From positions 248,001 through 312,000 of the forward strand of contig JACRDF010000003.1 of assembly GCA_016212925.1 (NCBI GenBank): a stretch of DNA of 64,000 nucleotides, given 5' to 3'. This document shows positions 17,867 through 26,565 of the stretch, piece by piece. The position numbers and the translations under genes are program-made. Numbering within the stretch: position 1 is the stretch's first letter; each line of letters opens with the position of its first letter. Under the pieces are notes generated by a model, which searched no databases, had not been told where the DNA came from, and saw nothing but the letters and a program-made list of their open reading frames with translations. This DNA comes from Desulfomonile tiedjei (GTDB taxonomy: Bacteria; Desulfobacterota; Desulfomonilia; Desulfomonilales; Desulfomonilaceae).

Positions 17867-17896
17867 TTGACACGGGCAATTTCTCGCATATATGTT
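17867..17896 (+). promoter_or_regulatory. Candidate promoter of lon
   Basis: CTTGACA at 17866-17872, then CATATATGTT about 16-18 bases on (a -10 of TATATG or TATGTT). The CTTGA box could also be read as a heat-shock (sigma-32-like) -35, which would suit lon, but no CCCCAT-type -10 is clear. The start codon is about 115 bases downstream. Confidence 0.4.
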
Positions 17897-18009
17897 AACT
17901 TTAGAAGGGGTTTTCAGGACAATGTGAGGGGAAGAAATTCCTGGAAATTGTCTTTTTTTCTGATTACAGGGCAATAATCAATATTTTATGGCGCTAAAGG
18001 ACATGACCT

Positions 18010-20556
18010 ATGGCTGACGAAATCGAAAAAAAGGACGACTTCGACGATGACGAAGGAGCGAAGGTGCAGCAGGTAAGCCTGGCCGACATCCCTGACGTGC
18101 TCCCTTTGCTCCCTGTTCGCGACGTAGTCATTTACTCCTACATGATACTTCCGCTGATGGTTGGCCGGGAAAGATCAATCAGGGCTGTGGAAAGCGCTGT
18201 TGCCAAGGACCGCTTGATATTCCTGGCTACGCAGAAGTTTGCTACCGAAGAGGACCCGCAACCTGAGGACATTTTTAACGTGGGCACCGTGGCGATGATC
18301 GTCAAGATGCTCAAACTGCCCGACGGCCGCGTCAAGGTGCTGGTTCAGGGGCTGGTAAAGGGCAAGATCACCTCGTTCGTGCCGTCCGACGAATACTTCA
18401 CGGTTCAGATCGAGAAAATGCCTGAACCCGCAGCTACTACCATCACTCTCGAAATAGAGGCCTTGATGAGATCGGTGAAAGAGAACTCGGAGAAGATCCT
18501 GCAACTCCGGGGCATAATTTCACCGGACGCTGTGGCCATTCTCGATTCGATCGAAGATCCGGGACGGCTGGCAGACCTTGTGGCGTCCAACCTCAAGCTT
18601 CGGGTGGAAGAATCCCAGGCCATTTTGGAGGTTATCCACCCCTTGGACAGGTTGAGAAAGGTCAACGAGCTGCTCTCAAAAGAGCTTGAGCTTTCGGCCA
18701 TGCAGGCAAAAATCCAAACTCAAGCTAAGGAGGAGATGGGAAAGACTCATCGGGAGTACTTCTTGAGAGAACAGCTCAAGGCCATCCAGAGCGAGCTTGG
18801 CGAAATAGACGAGAAAACCAAGGAGATCGACGAATTTCGCGACAAGATAGCCAAGGCGAAAATCCCCAAGGAAGTCGAGAAGGAAGCCGATAAGCAGCTC
18901 AATCGATTGAGCCAAATGCATCCCGACGCGGCTGAAGCATCAATCATTCGGACTTACCTGGACTGGATTGTAGAGTTGCCGTGGTCCAAGTCAACGAGAG
19001 ACAAGCTCGACATCAAGAATGCCAAGCAGATACTCGATGAAGATCACTACGATCTGGAAAAGGTCAAGGACAGGATCTTGGAGTACCTGGGAGTGCGTAA
19101 GCTCAACAAGCAGATGAAGGGCCCCATACTCTGCTTTGTTGGTCCTCCTGGAGTGGGCAAGACTTCTCTGGGGCGTTCAATTGCGCGAGCCTTGGGACGC
19201 AAGTTCACCCGAATATCTCTGGGAGGCGTACGGGATGAAGCCGAAATCCGCGGCCATCGCCGGACGTACATAGGCGCGCTGCCTGGACGCATCATTCAGG
19301 GATTGAAAAACGCCGGTTCCAACAACCCGGTCTTTATGCTGGATGAAATAGACAAGGTCGGCGCGGACTTCAGAGGCGACCCTTCCGCGGCGTTGCTGGA
19401 AGTGCTGGACCCGGAACAGAACCACGCTTTCTCGGATCATTATTTGAACGTCCCGTTCGATCTGTCCAAAGTAATGTTTATTACCACGGCCAACTTGGCA
19501 GATCCGATTATTCCGGCCCTAAAAGACAGGATGGAACTAATAGAGCTGTCGGGATATATAGACGAAGAAAAGCTGAAAATAGCCCGCCAGTTCCTTATTC
19601 CTCGGCAAATCAAAGAGAACGGCATCAGGCCTGACGATTTCATCATAACGGACGAGGCCATACTGGGTATAATCAACCAGTACACGCGAGAAGCGGGTCT
19701 GCGTAACCTGGAACGTGAGATCGCGAACCTTTGCAGGAAGATAGCTCGAAAAATAGCCGAGGGCGAAAAGAAGGTCCCGCGGATCACTGCCAAAAGCCTC
19801 CACAAGTTCCTGGGCGTGCCCAGATTCCTTCCCGATGAGGAGCAACGAAAGGATGAGGTAGGAGTTGCCACCGGGCTCGCTTGGACGCCTTACGGTGGGG
19901 ACGTGCTTCACATCGAGGCCACCCCGATGGAGGGGAAAGGAAACCTGCTCCTCACCGGCCAACTTGGAGACGTCATGAAAGAATCGGGGCAGGCTGCGAT
20001 GTCTTATTTTAGGTCTCGCGCTGCACGGTTCGGACTGAAGTCGAACTTCTATTTCGCCAAGGACATACATGTCCACGTACCCGCCGGAGCAATCCCCAAG
20101 GACGGCCCATCAGCGGGAGTGACTATGGCGACCGCGCTTGTGAGTGCCTTGACGGGCATTCCCGTTAAGGCGGATGTTGCCATGACCGGTGAGATAACCT
20201 TGCGGGGTAGGGTGCTCCCCATAGGAGGACTCAGGGAAAAATCTTTGGCCGCTCTTCGGGCCAAAATCTATACAGTGGTCGCGCCTGAGCAGAATGAAAA
20301 AGACCTGGACGAAATCCCCAAGCATATTCGACGACAGCTCAATTTCAGGTTTGTCAAACACATGGATGAGGTCTTGAAGATCGCCCTCAAGGAAGACCCG
20401 GAGAAGGGTGCTGCTAAAACGGGCAAGGGTAAGATCGAGGCCGTGAAAGACACTCATAAACCAGGCAAAGGCCAGGCTGAGATTGCTGCAAAACGAGGCA
20501 AGGGAAAGAGCGGCCGCTCACGAAAAACAGGAACTCCCGCTAGGACGGCAGTATAG
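18010..20556 (+). CDS. lon: ATP-dependent protease Lon
   Basis: 848 residues with AAAGGA 8 bases before ATG. An N-terminal LON substrate-binding domain ([19 protein letters not shown]) is followed by a coiled-coil region with [18 protein letters not shown]. The AAA+ module has G378-PPGVGK384-T, Walker [10 protein letters not shown] and the [19 protein letters not shown] motif. The protease domain has the Ser-Lys dyad S701 (KDGPSAG) and K744 (REKS), with the same 43-residue spacing as in E. coli Lon. A Lys/Gly-rich tail of about 45 residues (GKGK, GKGQ repeats) is unusual. It degrades misfolded and regulatory proteins in the cytoplasm. Confidence 0.96.
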   Translation: MADEIEKKDDFDDDEGAKVQQVSLADIPDVLPLLPVRDVVIYSYMILPLMVGRERSIRAVESAVAKDRLIFLATQKFATEEDPQPEDIFNVGTVAMIVKMLKLPDGRVKVLVQGLVKGKITSFVPSDEYFTVQIEKMPEPAATTITLEIEALMRSVKENSEKILQLRGIISPDAVAILDSIEDPGRLADLVASNLKLRVEESQAILEVIHPLDRLRKVNELLSKELELSAMQAKIQTQAKEEMGKTHREYFLREQLKAIQSELGEIDEKTKEIDEFRDKIAKAKIPKEVEKEADKQLNRLSQMHPDAAEASIIRTYLDWIVELPWSKSTRDKLDIKNAKQILDEDHYDLEKVKDRILEYLGVRKLNKQMKGPILCFVGPPGVGKTSLGRSIARALGRKFTRISLGGVRDEAEIRGHRRTYIGALPGRIIQGLKNAGSNNPVFMLDEIDKVGADFRGDPSAALLEVLDPEQNHAFSDHYLNVPFDLSKVMFITTANLADPIIPALKDRMELIELSGYIDEEKLKIARQFLIPRQIKENGIRPDDFIITDEAILGIINQYTREAGLRNLEREIANLCRKIARKIAEGEKKVPRITAKSLHKFLGVPRFLPDEEQRKDEVGVATGLAWTPYGGDVLHIEATPMEGKGNLLLTGQLGDVMKESGQAAMSYFRSRAARFGLKSNFYFAKDIHVHVPAGAIPKDGPSAGVTMATALVSALTGIPVKADVAMTGEITLRGRVLPIGGLREKSLAALRAKIYTVVAPEQNEKDLDEIPKHIRRQLNFRFVKHMDEVLKIALKEDPEKGAAKTGKGKIEAVKDTHKPGKGQAEIAAKRGKGKSGRSRKTGTPARTAV

Positions 20557-20585
20557 TGCTACCTTGTCTCCGGACGGACAACTTT

Positions 20586-20622
20586 CGGGGGAAACTCTTG
20601 TGTAAAAGGTTTCCCCCGTTCA
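20586..20622 (+). terminator. Terminator after lon
   Basis: Perfect 10-bp inverted repeat CGGGGGAAAC (20586-20595) and GTTTCCCCCG (20609-20618) with a 13-base loop, then TT. It lies 30 bases after the lon stop. Confidence 0.65.
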
Positions 20623-20651
20623 ATTCCTAGATCCCGCCGAAGGGCTTTTGA

Positions 20652-20921
20652 ATGGACCCGGTCACAGCCGTTTATTTAGCCGTAATGGCCGCAGGGGTTT
20701 TGTGGATAATCTGGAGGATAGTCATCTACTTCCGAATCCAGTCACAAAGGGATTTCTTATGGGATAACCTCGTTTACGACGAGCAGTTCATGAATTTCCT
20801 GGAAGGCATCAAGTCACAAGAAGGGAGCAAAAGCCCTATTGAAGTGAATGAAGTGCCAGAGGCTGACACGGAGGCCGGAGCAGATTTGAGCAAATCAGAG
20901 GGGGAATCGGAGAAGGTCTAG
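20652..20921 (+). CDS. Small single-span membrane protein (89 aa)
   Basis: The product begins MDPVTAVYLAVMAAGVLWII, giving one membrane helix at about residues 5-27. Then comes a basic-aromatic stretch (YFRIQSQRDFLWDNLVYDEQ) and an acidic low-complexity tail (EVPEADTEAGADLSKSEGES). The ribosome site is weak (GAAGGG). The family is not recognised. It follows the lon terminator and precedes two further hairpins, so it may be transcribed alone. Confidence 0.5.
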   Translation: MDPVTAVYLAVMAAGVLWIIWRIVIYFRIQSQRDFLWDNLVYDEQFMNFLEGIKSQEGSKSPIEVNEVPEADTEAGADLSKSEGESEKV

Positions 20922-21066
20922 CGCTAGCTTGCCGAGGCCACCACCGCCGGAAGTAGGATGAACCATTCTGGCCGGCAGGTCGTTGTGAGAAAGAATGGCG
21001 GCCACCGGCGGCCCCGCGGGATCTTCCCAACCGAAGGGAAAATTCCCGGCCTGTCAAGGAGCCACT

Positions 21067-21106
21067 TTCAGTCCTTGCCTCCAAAGAGGCAAGGACTGAA
21101 AATTAT
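21067..21106 (+). terminator. Strong hairpin terminator
   Basis: Perfect 14-bp inverted repeat TTCAGTCCTTGCCT (21067-21080) and AGGCAAGGACTGAA (21087-21100) with a six-base loop, followed by AATT. It could serve the small gene ending at 20921 or the convergent acyltransferase gene. Confidence 0.6.
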
Positions 21107-21108
21107 AG

Positions 21109-21174
21109 GAGTTTTTGGGGTGGGGACCGGGGAGGCCCTTTTTGCAAAAAGGACCTCCCCGGTCACTCTCCCAA
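21109..21174 (+). repeat. Palindromic repeat family T, copy 1
   Basis: GAGTTTTTGGGGTGGGGACC followed by a G/C-rich palindrome: GGGGAGG-CCCTTTTTGC and AAAAAGGACCTCCCC. The unit 'GTTTTTGGGGAGGGG beside a palindrome with a TTTTTGCAAAAA centre' also occurs at 39.6, 51.4 and 51.6 kb. It is probably a bidirectional terminator between convergent genes. Confidence 0.7.
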
Positions 21175-21212
21175 GAATTCGTAGGCTTTTCAGCCATTCC
21201 TAATGCCGCAAG

Positions 21213-21974
21213 CTATCCGCGCTTTTTCAAACTGGCTACTTTGTCTTCTGCCTGCTTTGAGGCGAGCAGCATATTCTCTTCGATTTCTTGTCTGAATCTT
21301 TCGTAGTCGTCGTTCGATAGACCGGGAGGAACCTCGGTCGGTTTTCCGAAAGCCATTACTATGGTGCTAAAGGGCAGAGGCAATATCATGCTGTCCCAGG
21401 ATCGGAATTGTATTTGGCGGGTCGCCCAACTCACGAGGGGCACGACAGGATTGCCGGTTTCTTTGCCGACGATCACTATCCCCATTTTTGCTTGTCGGGA
21501 AGGGCCGCGTGGCGCATCGACCGCGAGGCCTGAGCAATAGTGTTTTTCCTTAATCATATCTATCATCTCGGCCAAGGCTTCTTTCCCACCCCGCGACGAA
21601 GACCCTCGTGTCGTGTCGTAGCCCATTCTCTTAAGGCACCTGTCGATCAGCTCGCCGTCCCAGGAACGGCTAACCATGATCACACCGTCGTATCGGCGGC
21701 AATGCCATATAGGGAAAAGCATAGTTCCATGAAAACAGGCACAATTGAAAGGCTGTTTACGGCAAACCTGCTCCTCTATCTCCCGGTTGAGCCAAATCCT
21801 TTTGGAAGTGAGGTCTACCAGCCTGAAGTACATCATCACGAGACGCGGCACCAGGAATAGCGCCAGCCTGAACCATAATTGGTCGCCTTTTTCTCTCTTT
21901 TTTTCAGATTCCTTCAATGGGAGACCCTTCGCGCGAAACCAGTCTTTGCCACCGGTATATATAACGGTCGGCAA
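21213..21974 (-). CDS. DUF374/lysophospholipid acyltransferase-like protein
   Basis: 253 residues. The central part matches the DUF374 branch of lysophospholipid acyltransferase-like proteins: FHGTMLFPIWHCRRYDG (an H-x4-type site with the His kept but the usual Asp not obvious), MVSRSWDGELIDRCLKRMGY, TRGSSSRGGKEAL and LAVDAPRGPSRQAKMGIVIV. The short hydrophobic stretch WFRLALFLVPRLVMMYF near residue 35 is likely the membrane-association segment. Such proteins sit at the inner membrane, and some add acyl groups to lipid A or related lipids. The exact acceptor is unknown. ATG start. It is monocistronic. Confidence 0.82.
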   Translation of the reverse strand: MPTVIYTGGKDWFRAKGLPLKESEKKREKGDQLWFRLALFLVPRLVMMYFRLVDLTSKRIWLNREIEEQVCRKQPFNCACFHGTMLFPIWHCRRYDGVIMVSRSWDGELIDRCLKRMGYDTTRGSSSRGGKEALAEMIDMIKEKHYCSGLAVDAPRGPSRQAKMGIVIVGKETGNPVVPLVSWATRQIQFRSWDSMILPLPFSTIVMAFGKPTEVPPGLSNDDYERFRQEIEENMLLASKQAEDKVASLKKRG

Positions 21975-22020
21975 AATTTTTGTAGTTTTTCATTTGTCCC
22001 CGAAAGAGTACGGAGGGTCG

Positions 22021-22058
22021 CTTGGGTGCCACTGCCGGCTTGTCCAGCAGTGCGACTC
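22021..22058 (+). repeat. Hairpin core related to the dispersed repeat (copy F, core only)
   Basis: CTTGGGTGCCACTGCCGG, loop CTTG, then TCCAGCAGTGC. It shares TTGGGTGCCACTG with copies A, B, C and E but has a different stem centre and lacks the long arms. The rest of 21975-22231 shows no gene. Confidence 0.5.
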
Positions 22059-22231
22059 CATTCGGAAAAGACTTTTTTGGGGATCAATGTATAAGCTGCC
22101 TCTCTTTCAAGAGCAGGGTATTTCCATAGGAATTCGCGATCAGAAAGGTTGGTTTGCTAAAGACCGCCTGCGACGCCGGCCGCTACTGAGAAATTGGCCG
22201 GCCCACCAATGGCAATATGGTCCGGTGTCTC

Positions 22232-23230
22232 TCACATTAAACTGGATTCGAGGATCTCCAGGGCTTCCTGCGCGGCTTCGGCAACATCGGGGTCCGGGTC
22301 TTTTACGGCCTTTCGCAGGGCGGGAATAGCACCCGGATTGCCTATCTTGCCCAGAAGCTCGGCTGTGTCGCCCCTCAAACCGACCTCCTCCTGGAAGAGT
22401 AGGGGTGTAAGGTCCTCCACGATGTCGTCCAGTATTCTGGGATTTATTTGAAGGGCTTCTTCCATGGTTACCAATGCGCCCATTCGCGTGGAGAATTCTT
22501 TCGACAAATAGATTGGAACAATTGCTTGTGGCTGTTTCTCCCGACAAAACAGCACGGCAGCGTCCTCGGCCCTCCCAGACTTGATCATGGAATCCAACAC
22601 GGACGTAAGAGACTCATCTCCCATTGCGCTTATGAGTCGAGACGCAAGCTGCTCCACTCCGATCTGGCCCACTATGGTCATACCGTCGTTTATAATAGTC
22701 GTGGGGGTTGATTTCACTTTGTATCGTTCGGAAATATCGGAAAAACTAACAGCGTCCACAATTGAAACGGTTATCAACGGTTGAACTATCGCCAGGGCGA
22801 GCGCGGCTCGAACAACTTGAGGGCAGTGAGGGCAGGCCGCTGCAATCAAAACCAATATGTCCACGGGCTTGGAGAGGTCTTGCAGCGAAGTTAGGCTTTC
22901 AGAGCCGGAAATTTCCTTGCCCCTGCCCAACCAGCCCAAAGCGTCCAGAAACGGCCCCAGCTCACTACCCTCGGGAGCGGCAAGATAATGTATGTTTCTC
23001 CGGTTGCCCACGGCCAAGGTCAAGGAAGGTTTTTCAGGAAATGGTGACGGGCCGGGTTCATCTACCATTTCCACGCGATTCATGGAAACGCCGGCGATCT
23101 GACGTGCAATATTAACCAGGTTGGTCTCGAAAGCGTCTCCGGTGCCAGGCTTGTTAGTTAGGATGGTCACTGTGTCGGACATCACGGAGGCAACTTTCTG
23201 AACATCCATAAGGTCTTGATCGGACAGCAA
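22232..23230 (-). CDS. Thioredoxin-fold protein with CPHC motif and C-terminal HEAT-like repeat
   Basis: 332 residues. The start TTG 23230 has AAAGGGG six bases upstream. Residues about 1-105 resemble a first thioredoxin-like half without cysteines. Residues 115-205 form a second half with C133-P-H-C136 and the cis-proline region KVKSTPTT (P176), as in the tandem-thioredoxin N-terminus of AhpF and archaeal disulfide oxidoreductases. The last 50 residues carry a HEAT-like pair (RGDTAELLGKIGNPGAIPAL, VKDPDPDVAEAAQEALEIL). There is no signal peptide, so it is cytoplasmic. A redox partner bound through the HEAT part is inference. Confidence 0.8.
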   Translation of the reverse strand: MLSDQDLMDVQKVASVMSDTVTILTNKPGTGDAFETNLVNIARQIAGVSMNRVEMVDEPGPSPFPEKPSLTLAVGNRRNIHYLAAPEGSELGPFLDALGWLGRGKEISGSESLTSLQDLSKPVDILVLIAAACPHCPQVVRAALALAIVQPLITVSIVDAVSFSDISERYKVKSTPTTIINDGMTIVGQIGVEQLASRLISAMGDESLTSVLDSMIKSGRAEDAAVLFCREKQPQAIVPIYLSKEFSTRMGALVTMEEALQINPRILDDIVEDLTPLLFQEEVGLRGDTAELLGKIGNPGAIPALRKAVKDPDPDVAEAAQEALEILESSLM

Positions 23231-23397
23231 TTAGGACCCCTTTCCGTACAAACATAAGCGGCCACAGACCTTGGCCGCAAACAAGAAGCATTCCTTACAT
23301 TCCCACCGGTTGTCGAAGTCGAGGGGAGTTAAACCCGCGCGAATCGAGAGTTGAGAACAGCTACTAAAAATGAGCCCAATCACAGCGGCATTGTGCG

Positions 23398-23739
23398 TCA
23401 ACGGGTGCCGGGAGTGAAATTGGTGATTACCTGTCCTGACCCCGGTGGGGGAGTGAACAAGGGGTCCGCCCCTCTCACAGGTGCAGGCATGTAACCCCAG
23501 AAGTATTCCCCAGCCTGATAGAGTCCCGAAGCCGCCCTGGGAATGAATCCGCCTGCCCCGGGTTGAGGCGGTGCCTGCTGGTAAGGTCGCTGCTGCGGGG
23601 GAAAGTCGAACACGGGCTGGCCGTATATATTCATCGGTCCGGTGTACCTCGTGTCGTACATCTGCGACTGCTGGCAAACAGCGGCGCTGGAGCAGACCAT
23701 CACCATCACGATCGTGATTACGAGAACAATCGCTTTCAT
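23398..23739 (-). CDS. Small exported Pro/Gln-rich protein (113 aa)
   Basis: Signal peptide MKAIVLVITIVMVMVCSSAA with cleavage near VCQQ. The mature part is Pro-, Gln- and Gly-rich (PQQRPYQQAPPQPGAGG, then PPPGSGQVI). A GAGGTTCA ribosome site lies upstream of the ATG at 23739. There are no domains. It is probably periplasmic or surface-associated. It is divergent from the next exported protein, sharing a 139-base promoter region. Confidence 0.6.
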   Translation of the reverse strand: MKAIVLVITIVMVMVCSSAAVCQQSQMYDTRYTGPMNIYGQPVFDFPPQQRPYQQAPPQPGAGGFIPRAASGLYQAGEYFWGYMPAPVRGADPLFTPPPGSGQVITNFTPGTR

Positions 23740-23815
23740 GAGTGAACCTCAAGCATAAATTACTTCAGCATATAACAATAGCACAAACCAGTAGAAAAAT
23801 AAAGGACTTAATGTC

Positions 23816-23845
23816 TTGACAAAACTCGCAGAAATATGCGATAAT
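23816..23845 (+). promoter_or_regulatory. Sigma-70-type promoter for the exported protein at 23879
   Basis: TTGACA at 23816-23821, an 18-base spacer, then GATAAT at 23840-23845. The start codon is 33 bases downstream, after GGAGG. Confidence 0.6.
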
Positions 23846-23878
23846 TACACGCTTTGATTTAAACTGGAGGTTCACGCA

Positions 23879-24229
23879 ATGAACAAAATGGCAAAGATCA
23901 CTATCTGCGGCCTTTTGATTGTCGCATTGGCGATCCCTGCCTTTGCCGGAGGCGCCCCGGATAAGCGGTCCGCGGTCTCCAAGGTTTCCGGCAAGATATA
24001 CAAAGGCGGAGCGGACGTGTTGGACCGAACCGAGCGACTCTTTTCGGGCTGCCTGAAGAACTGCTTCGGCTTTTTCAACCCTTGCCTCGACGTGGTCAAA
24101 GGCTGCACGAATGTGGTGCTCTCACCCGTTGAGAAGCCTTTTGCATATGTGGAAGACGCCTGGGCCAAAAGAGGGAAAAAGGTAGCGCCGAAGAGTTCGG
24201 CGCCGAAGAAGACCGAAACTCCTAAATAG
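23879..24229 (+). CDS. Exported Cys-containing small protein (116 aa)
   Basis: Signal peptide MNKMAKITICGLLIVALAIP with cleavage near AFAGG. The mature part has GGADVLDRTERLFSGCLKNC, FNPCLDVVKGCTNV and a basic tail (KKVAPKSSAPKKTETPK). Four cysteines could form two disulfides. GGAGG lies 7 bases before the ATG. Small exported proteins of this type with amphipathic helices are common in deltaproteobacteria but unassigned. It sits just upstream of a lytic transglycosylase. Confidence 0.65.
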   Translation: MNKMAKITICGLLIVALAIPAFAGGAPDKRSAVSKVSGKIYKGGADVLDRTERLFSGCLKNCFGFFNPCLDVVKGCTNVVLSPVEKPFAYVEDAWAKRGKKVAPKSSAPKKTETPK

Positions 24230-24253
24230 TTTTTCACTCGATTACATGGGGAT

Positions 24254-24312
24254 AGGCGGGGAGTATGCTCAGGAATCTCGGGAGGGCTCCTGAACTGTTA
24301 GACTCCCCGCCG
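24254..24312 (+). terminator. Long-loop inverted repeat between exported protein and transglycosylase
   Basis: GGCGGGGAGT near 24256-24265 pairs with ACTCCCCGCC near 24301-24311, with an inner imperfect repeat (CAGGAATC...GGAGGGCTCCTG) in the loop. There is no T-run. It may be a weak terminator or mRNA-stabilising structure. Confidence 0.35.
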
Positions 24313-24325
24313 ACGCGGAGGGTGT

Positions 24326-24919
24326 ATGATCCGGCTGATAATGCCGCTTCTCGTACTTTTATTGGTTTGCCCGATTGCTACAGATGTGGTGGGAGCGGAG
24401 AGGGTCCATCCGCATGCGATGACCATCTGCGCCATTATCATTAATGAGATGACGGAAGGCAAGATCAGCCAGGACAAGGCCAAACAGATTTCTCTGGCAA
24501 TCGCTCACGCGGGAAACAGACATTTCGGCCGCGTAACTTGCGGTGATATGTGGCTGTATATGGCGATGGTCTACATTGAAAGCGGCTTCAAAAACAACAT
24601 AGTAAACGAATTAAACTGCCGGGGGATGTTTCAGGTTCATGCTCCGTCCTGGGCCAGGAAGTTCGGACTGACCTACGGCGACCTCCTGGACCTCCATACC
24701 AATGCTGACAGCGGCATACGGGTGTTCAAGTACTACCTGGAATTGTACAAGAAGACCGTGCCGGCCTTGAGCGCCTACAACAGTGACGATCCGCGTGCCG
24801 CCACGGGATACGCCAGGGCCGTCTTGAACACTCGCCTGAAAATCAAGAAGCGATATACGGAGCTTTATAGGGCTCTCCATGACGAACAGGTAGTGGCTTT
24901 CAATCCGAACGGTCGGTGA
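24326..24919 (+). CDS. Lytic transglycosylase-like (SLT domain) exported protein
   Basis: 197 residues with a signal peptide (MIRLIMPLLVLLLVCPIATD, to about VVGAE). The SLT/goose-lysozyme-like signature is complete: catalytic Glu in AMVYIESGFKN, then ELNCRGMFQVHAPSWARKFG and VPALSAYNSDDPRA. It would cleave peptidoglycan glycan strands in the periplasm to give anhydro-muropeptides. GCGGAGGGTGT lies directly upstream of ATG. It is smaller than MltC- or Slt-type enzymes, a minimal catalytic domain. It is convergent with the lipoprotein gene, 5 bases apart. Confidence 0.82.
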   Translation: MIRLIMPLLVLLLVCPIATDVVGAERVHPHAMTICAIIINEMTEGKISQDKAKQISLAIAHAGNRHFGRVTCGDMWLYMAMVYIESGFKNNIVNELNCRGMFQVHAPSWARKFGLTYGDLLDLHTNADSGIRVFKYYLELYKKTVPALSAYNSDDPRAATGYARAVLNTRLKIKKRYTELYRALHDEQVVAFNPNGR

Positions 24920-24924
24920 AGGTT

Positions 24925-25164
24925 TTAGCGAGGCGGGCCGTACAAGAACGGAGCAACGACGCTTCGAACAGTATCCCAGGGATTGAGCATGCCGGGGTTG
25001 TGGTCCATAGGAATGTACGGATCGTGGCCTGTGGGATAGCAAGCCGAAACAGGCCCATCCGGCGGCGCTGTATATTGAGGAATGCAACTCACGCACCCGC
25101 CTGCAGCCAGTATGGCCGTAAGCGCCAAGCCCAGAATCAGGCTTTTCAAGAGACTTTTAATCAT
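24925..25164 (-). CDS. Small lipoprotein (79 aa)
   Basis: Begins MIKSLLKSLILGLALTAILA followed by the lipobox AAGG-C, so the mature lipoprotein starts at that Cys (C25). The rest is Pro-rich, with two further Cys. The start at 25164 is chosen over 25182 because GAGGTGT directly precedes this ATG. No family is recognised. Confidence 0.55.
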   Translation of the reverse strand: MIKSLLKSLILGLALTAILAAGGCVSCIPQYTAPPDGPVSACYPTGHDPYIPMDHNPGMLNPWDTVRSVVAPFLYGPPR

Positions 25165-25280
25165 ACACCTCACCACAGGCAATAAGTGCGGCCATTTTAT
25201 CGCGTTCTATCCCTGCAATCAAGGTAAAAAACAAATAGCGTAACTATTCAGACTTGCGAGGAAGACGATGGAGCGAAACA

Positions 25281-25358
25281 TGTCATTGCGAGCGCAGCGA
25301 AGCAATCTCTGCCTTTAGGCGTTGAGATTGCTTCGTCGCTTTACTCCTCGCAATGACA
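25281..25358. repeat. CATTGCGAG-type palindromic repeat, copy 1
   Basis: TGTCATTGCGAGCGCAGCGA then AGCAATCTC, followed by GAGATTGCTTCG and TCGCAATGACA: an imperfect palindrome of about 78 bases. A second copy lies at 50045-50122. This repeat type is widespread in bacterial intergenic DNA. Further on, 25402-25440 has another small inverted repeat (GGCAGGCT/AGCCTGCC). No gene was seen in 25165-25551. Confidence 0.7.
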
Positions 25359-25551
25359 GGGATTCGACAATTCCCGCGGTTTAACGAAGAAAACCAATGA
25401 TGGCAGGCTGGAGGGCCTGCCCCACAAAAAAGAGCCTGCCCGCAAAAGGCTAAATGGTCATAGTCATGCCTCACTAGACAAGAAAGGGATAGCCTCCGGA
25501 AAGCATTTGCACCATAACCTTCAGCACACAAAGACTTATCGGGGCAAGGCG

Positions 25552-26565
25552 TCATCGCTTAAGCTCAAACAGAGACCGAGCGCCCGGCGTCATATGAATC
25601 TGACCCTGAGGGTCGATGACCAAGGCCTCCACATCGGGAAGTGAATGAATGTATTTCAGCCCCTTGTCCACGCCGAGAACGAATATTGTTGCCCCAAGCG
25701 GCTCCGCGACCAGACCGCTTGCCGCCACAATAGTCACCGACTGCGCTCCTTCGGCCGGATATCCGGTCGCAGGATTCAGAATGTGGTGAAACCTCTTGCC
25801 GTCTTTGACAAAGAACCTCTCGTAATCGCCTGAGGTCATTACCACTCGATCCTTCGGGGCAGCCACGGCCACTACCTCTCTCGGATTGCGGGGGTCCTGA
25901 ACACCTATGCGCCACGGCTTCCCGGGCTCCTTTTCGCCGACTACCAGCACGTCGCCGCCTATGTTCACCAAGGCTGAGGAAATGCCATGTTTCCTCAGGG
26001 CCTCAGCCACGCGGTCCAAAGCATAACCCTTTGTAATTCCGCCGAGATCCAGCGCCATGCCCGTCTCCGGCAAGAAAACGGTGCCTTCGGAGTTGTCCAG
26101 CTTCACACGGCCCCATCCGACTTTCTTCACGGCCTCCACAATTTCGGACGAGTCCGGGAGTCGTGGCTCGCCGCCGCTGAAGCTCCACAATCGGCACAGG
26201 ACCCCGACGGTAGGGTCAAATGCTCCTTTGGTGGCCTTGGCCGTCTGAAGAGCGGTTCCAATAATCTCCAACAATTCCCTGTCCGGATTGATTGGCCCGC
26301 GGCCGGCGGAATCATTCAAGCTCGTCAGCCCCGATGGTTTGTGGAAGGAAGTCAGGTCCTCAACGCGTTTGATCTCATCAAATACCGCTTCGGACGCTCC
26401 ATTGGCCTTGTCCCGCGGACTTGACACGGTGACCTCTACGAGGGTCCCCATCAGCAATCTACTGTAGCGGTGGATGTCAACCGAGTCTTTTCCAGAACAC
26501 GATACGATGAATAAGGCGACCAAACAGCCTAGAGGCCGCAAGAAGCCTGAAATAACCTTGTTCAT
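25552..26565 (-). CDS. apbE: FAD:protein FMN transferase (ApbE family lipoprotein)
   Basis: 337 residues with a lipobox near residue 23 (LFIVSC). ApbE signatures seen are MGTLVEVTVSS, the flavin-binding region DPTVGVLCRLWSF, GMALDLGGITKGYALDRVAE, VNIGGDVLVVG, and RVVMTSGDYERFFVKDGKRFHHILNPATGYPAEG. It transfers FMN from FAD to Thr residues of target flavoproteins, such as NqrB/C and RnfD/G, on the outer side of the inner membrane. It overlaps the upstream transporter gene by 4 bases, so the two are co-translated. No rnf or nqr gene is in the window. Confidence 0.92.
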   Translation of the reverse strand: MNKVISGFLRPLGCLVALFIVSCSGKDSVDIHRYSRLLMGTLVEVTVSSPRDKANGASEAVFDEIKRVEDLTSFHKPSGLTSLNDSAGRGPINPDRELLEIIGTALQTAKATKGAFDPTVGVLCRLWSFSGGEPRLPDSSEIVEAVKKVGWGRVKLDNSEGTVFLPETGMALDLGGITKGYALDRVAEALRKHGISSALVNIGGDVLVVGEKEPGKPWRIGVQDPRNPREVVAVAAPKDRVVMTSGDYERFFVKDGKRFHHILNPATGYPAEGAQSVTIVAASGLVAEPLGATIFVLGVDKGLKYIHSLPDVEALVIDPQGQIHMTPGARSLFELKR

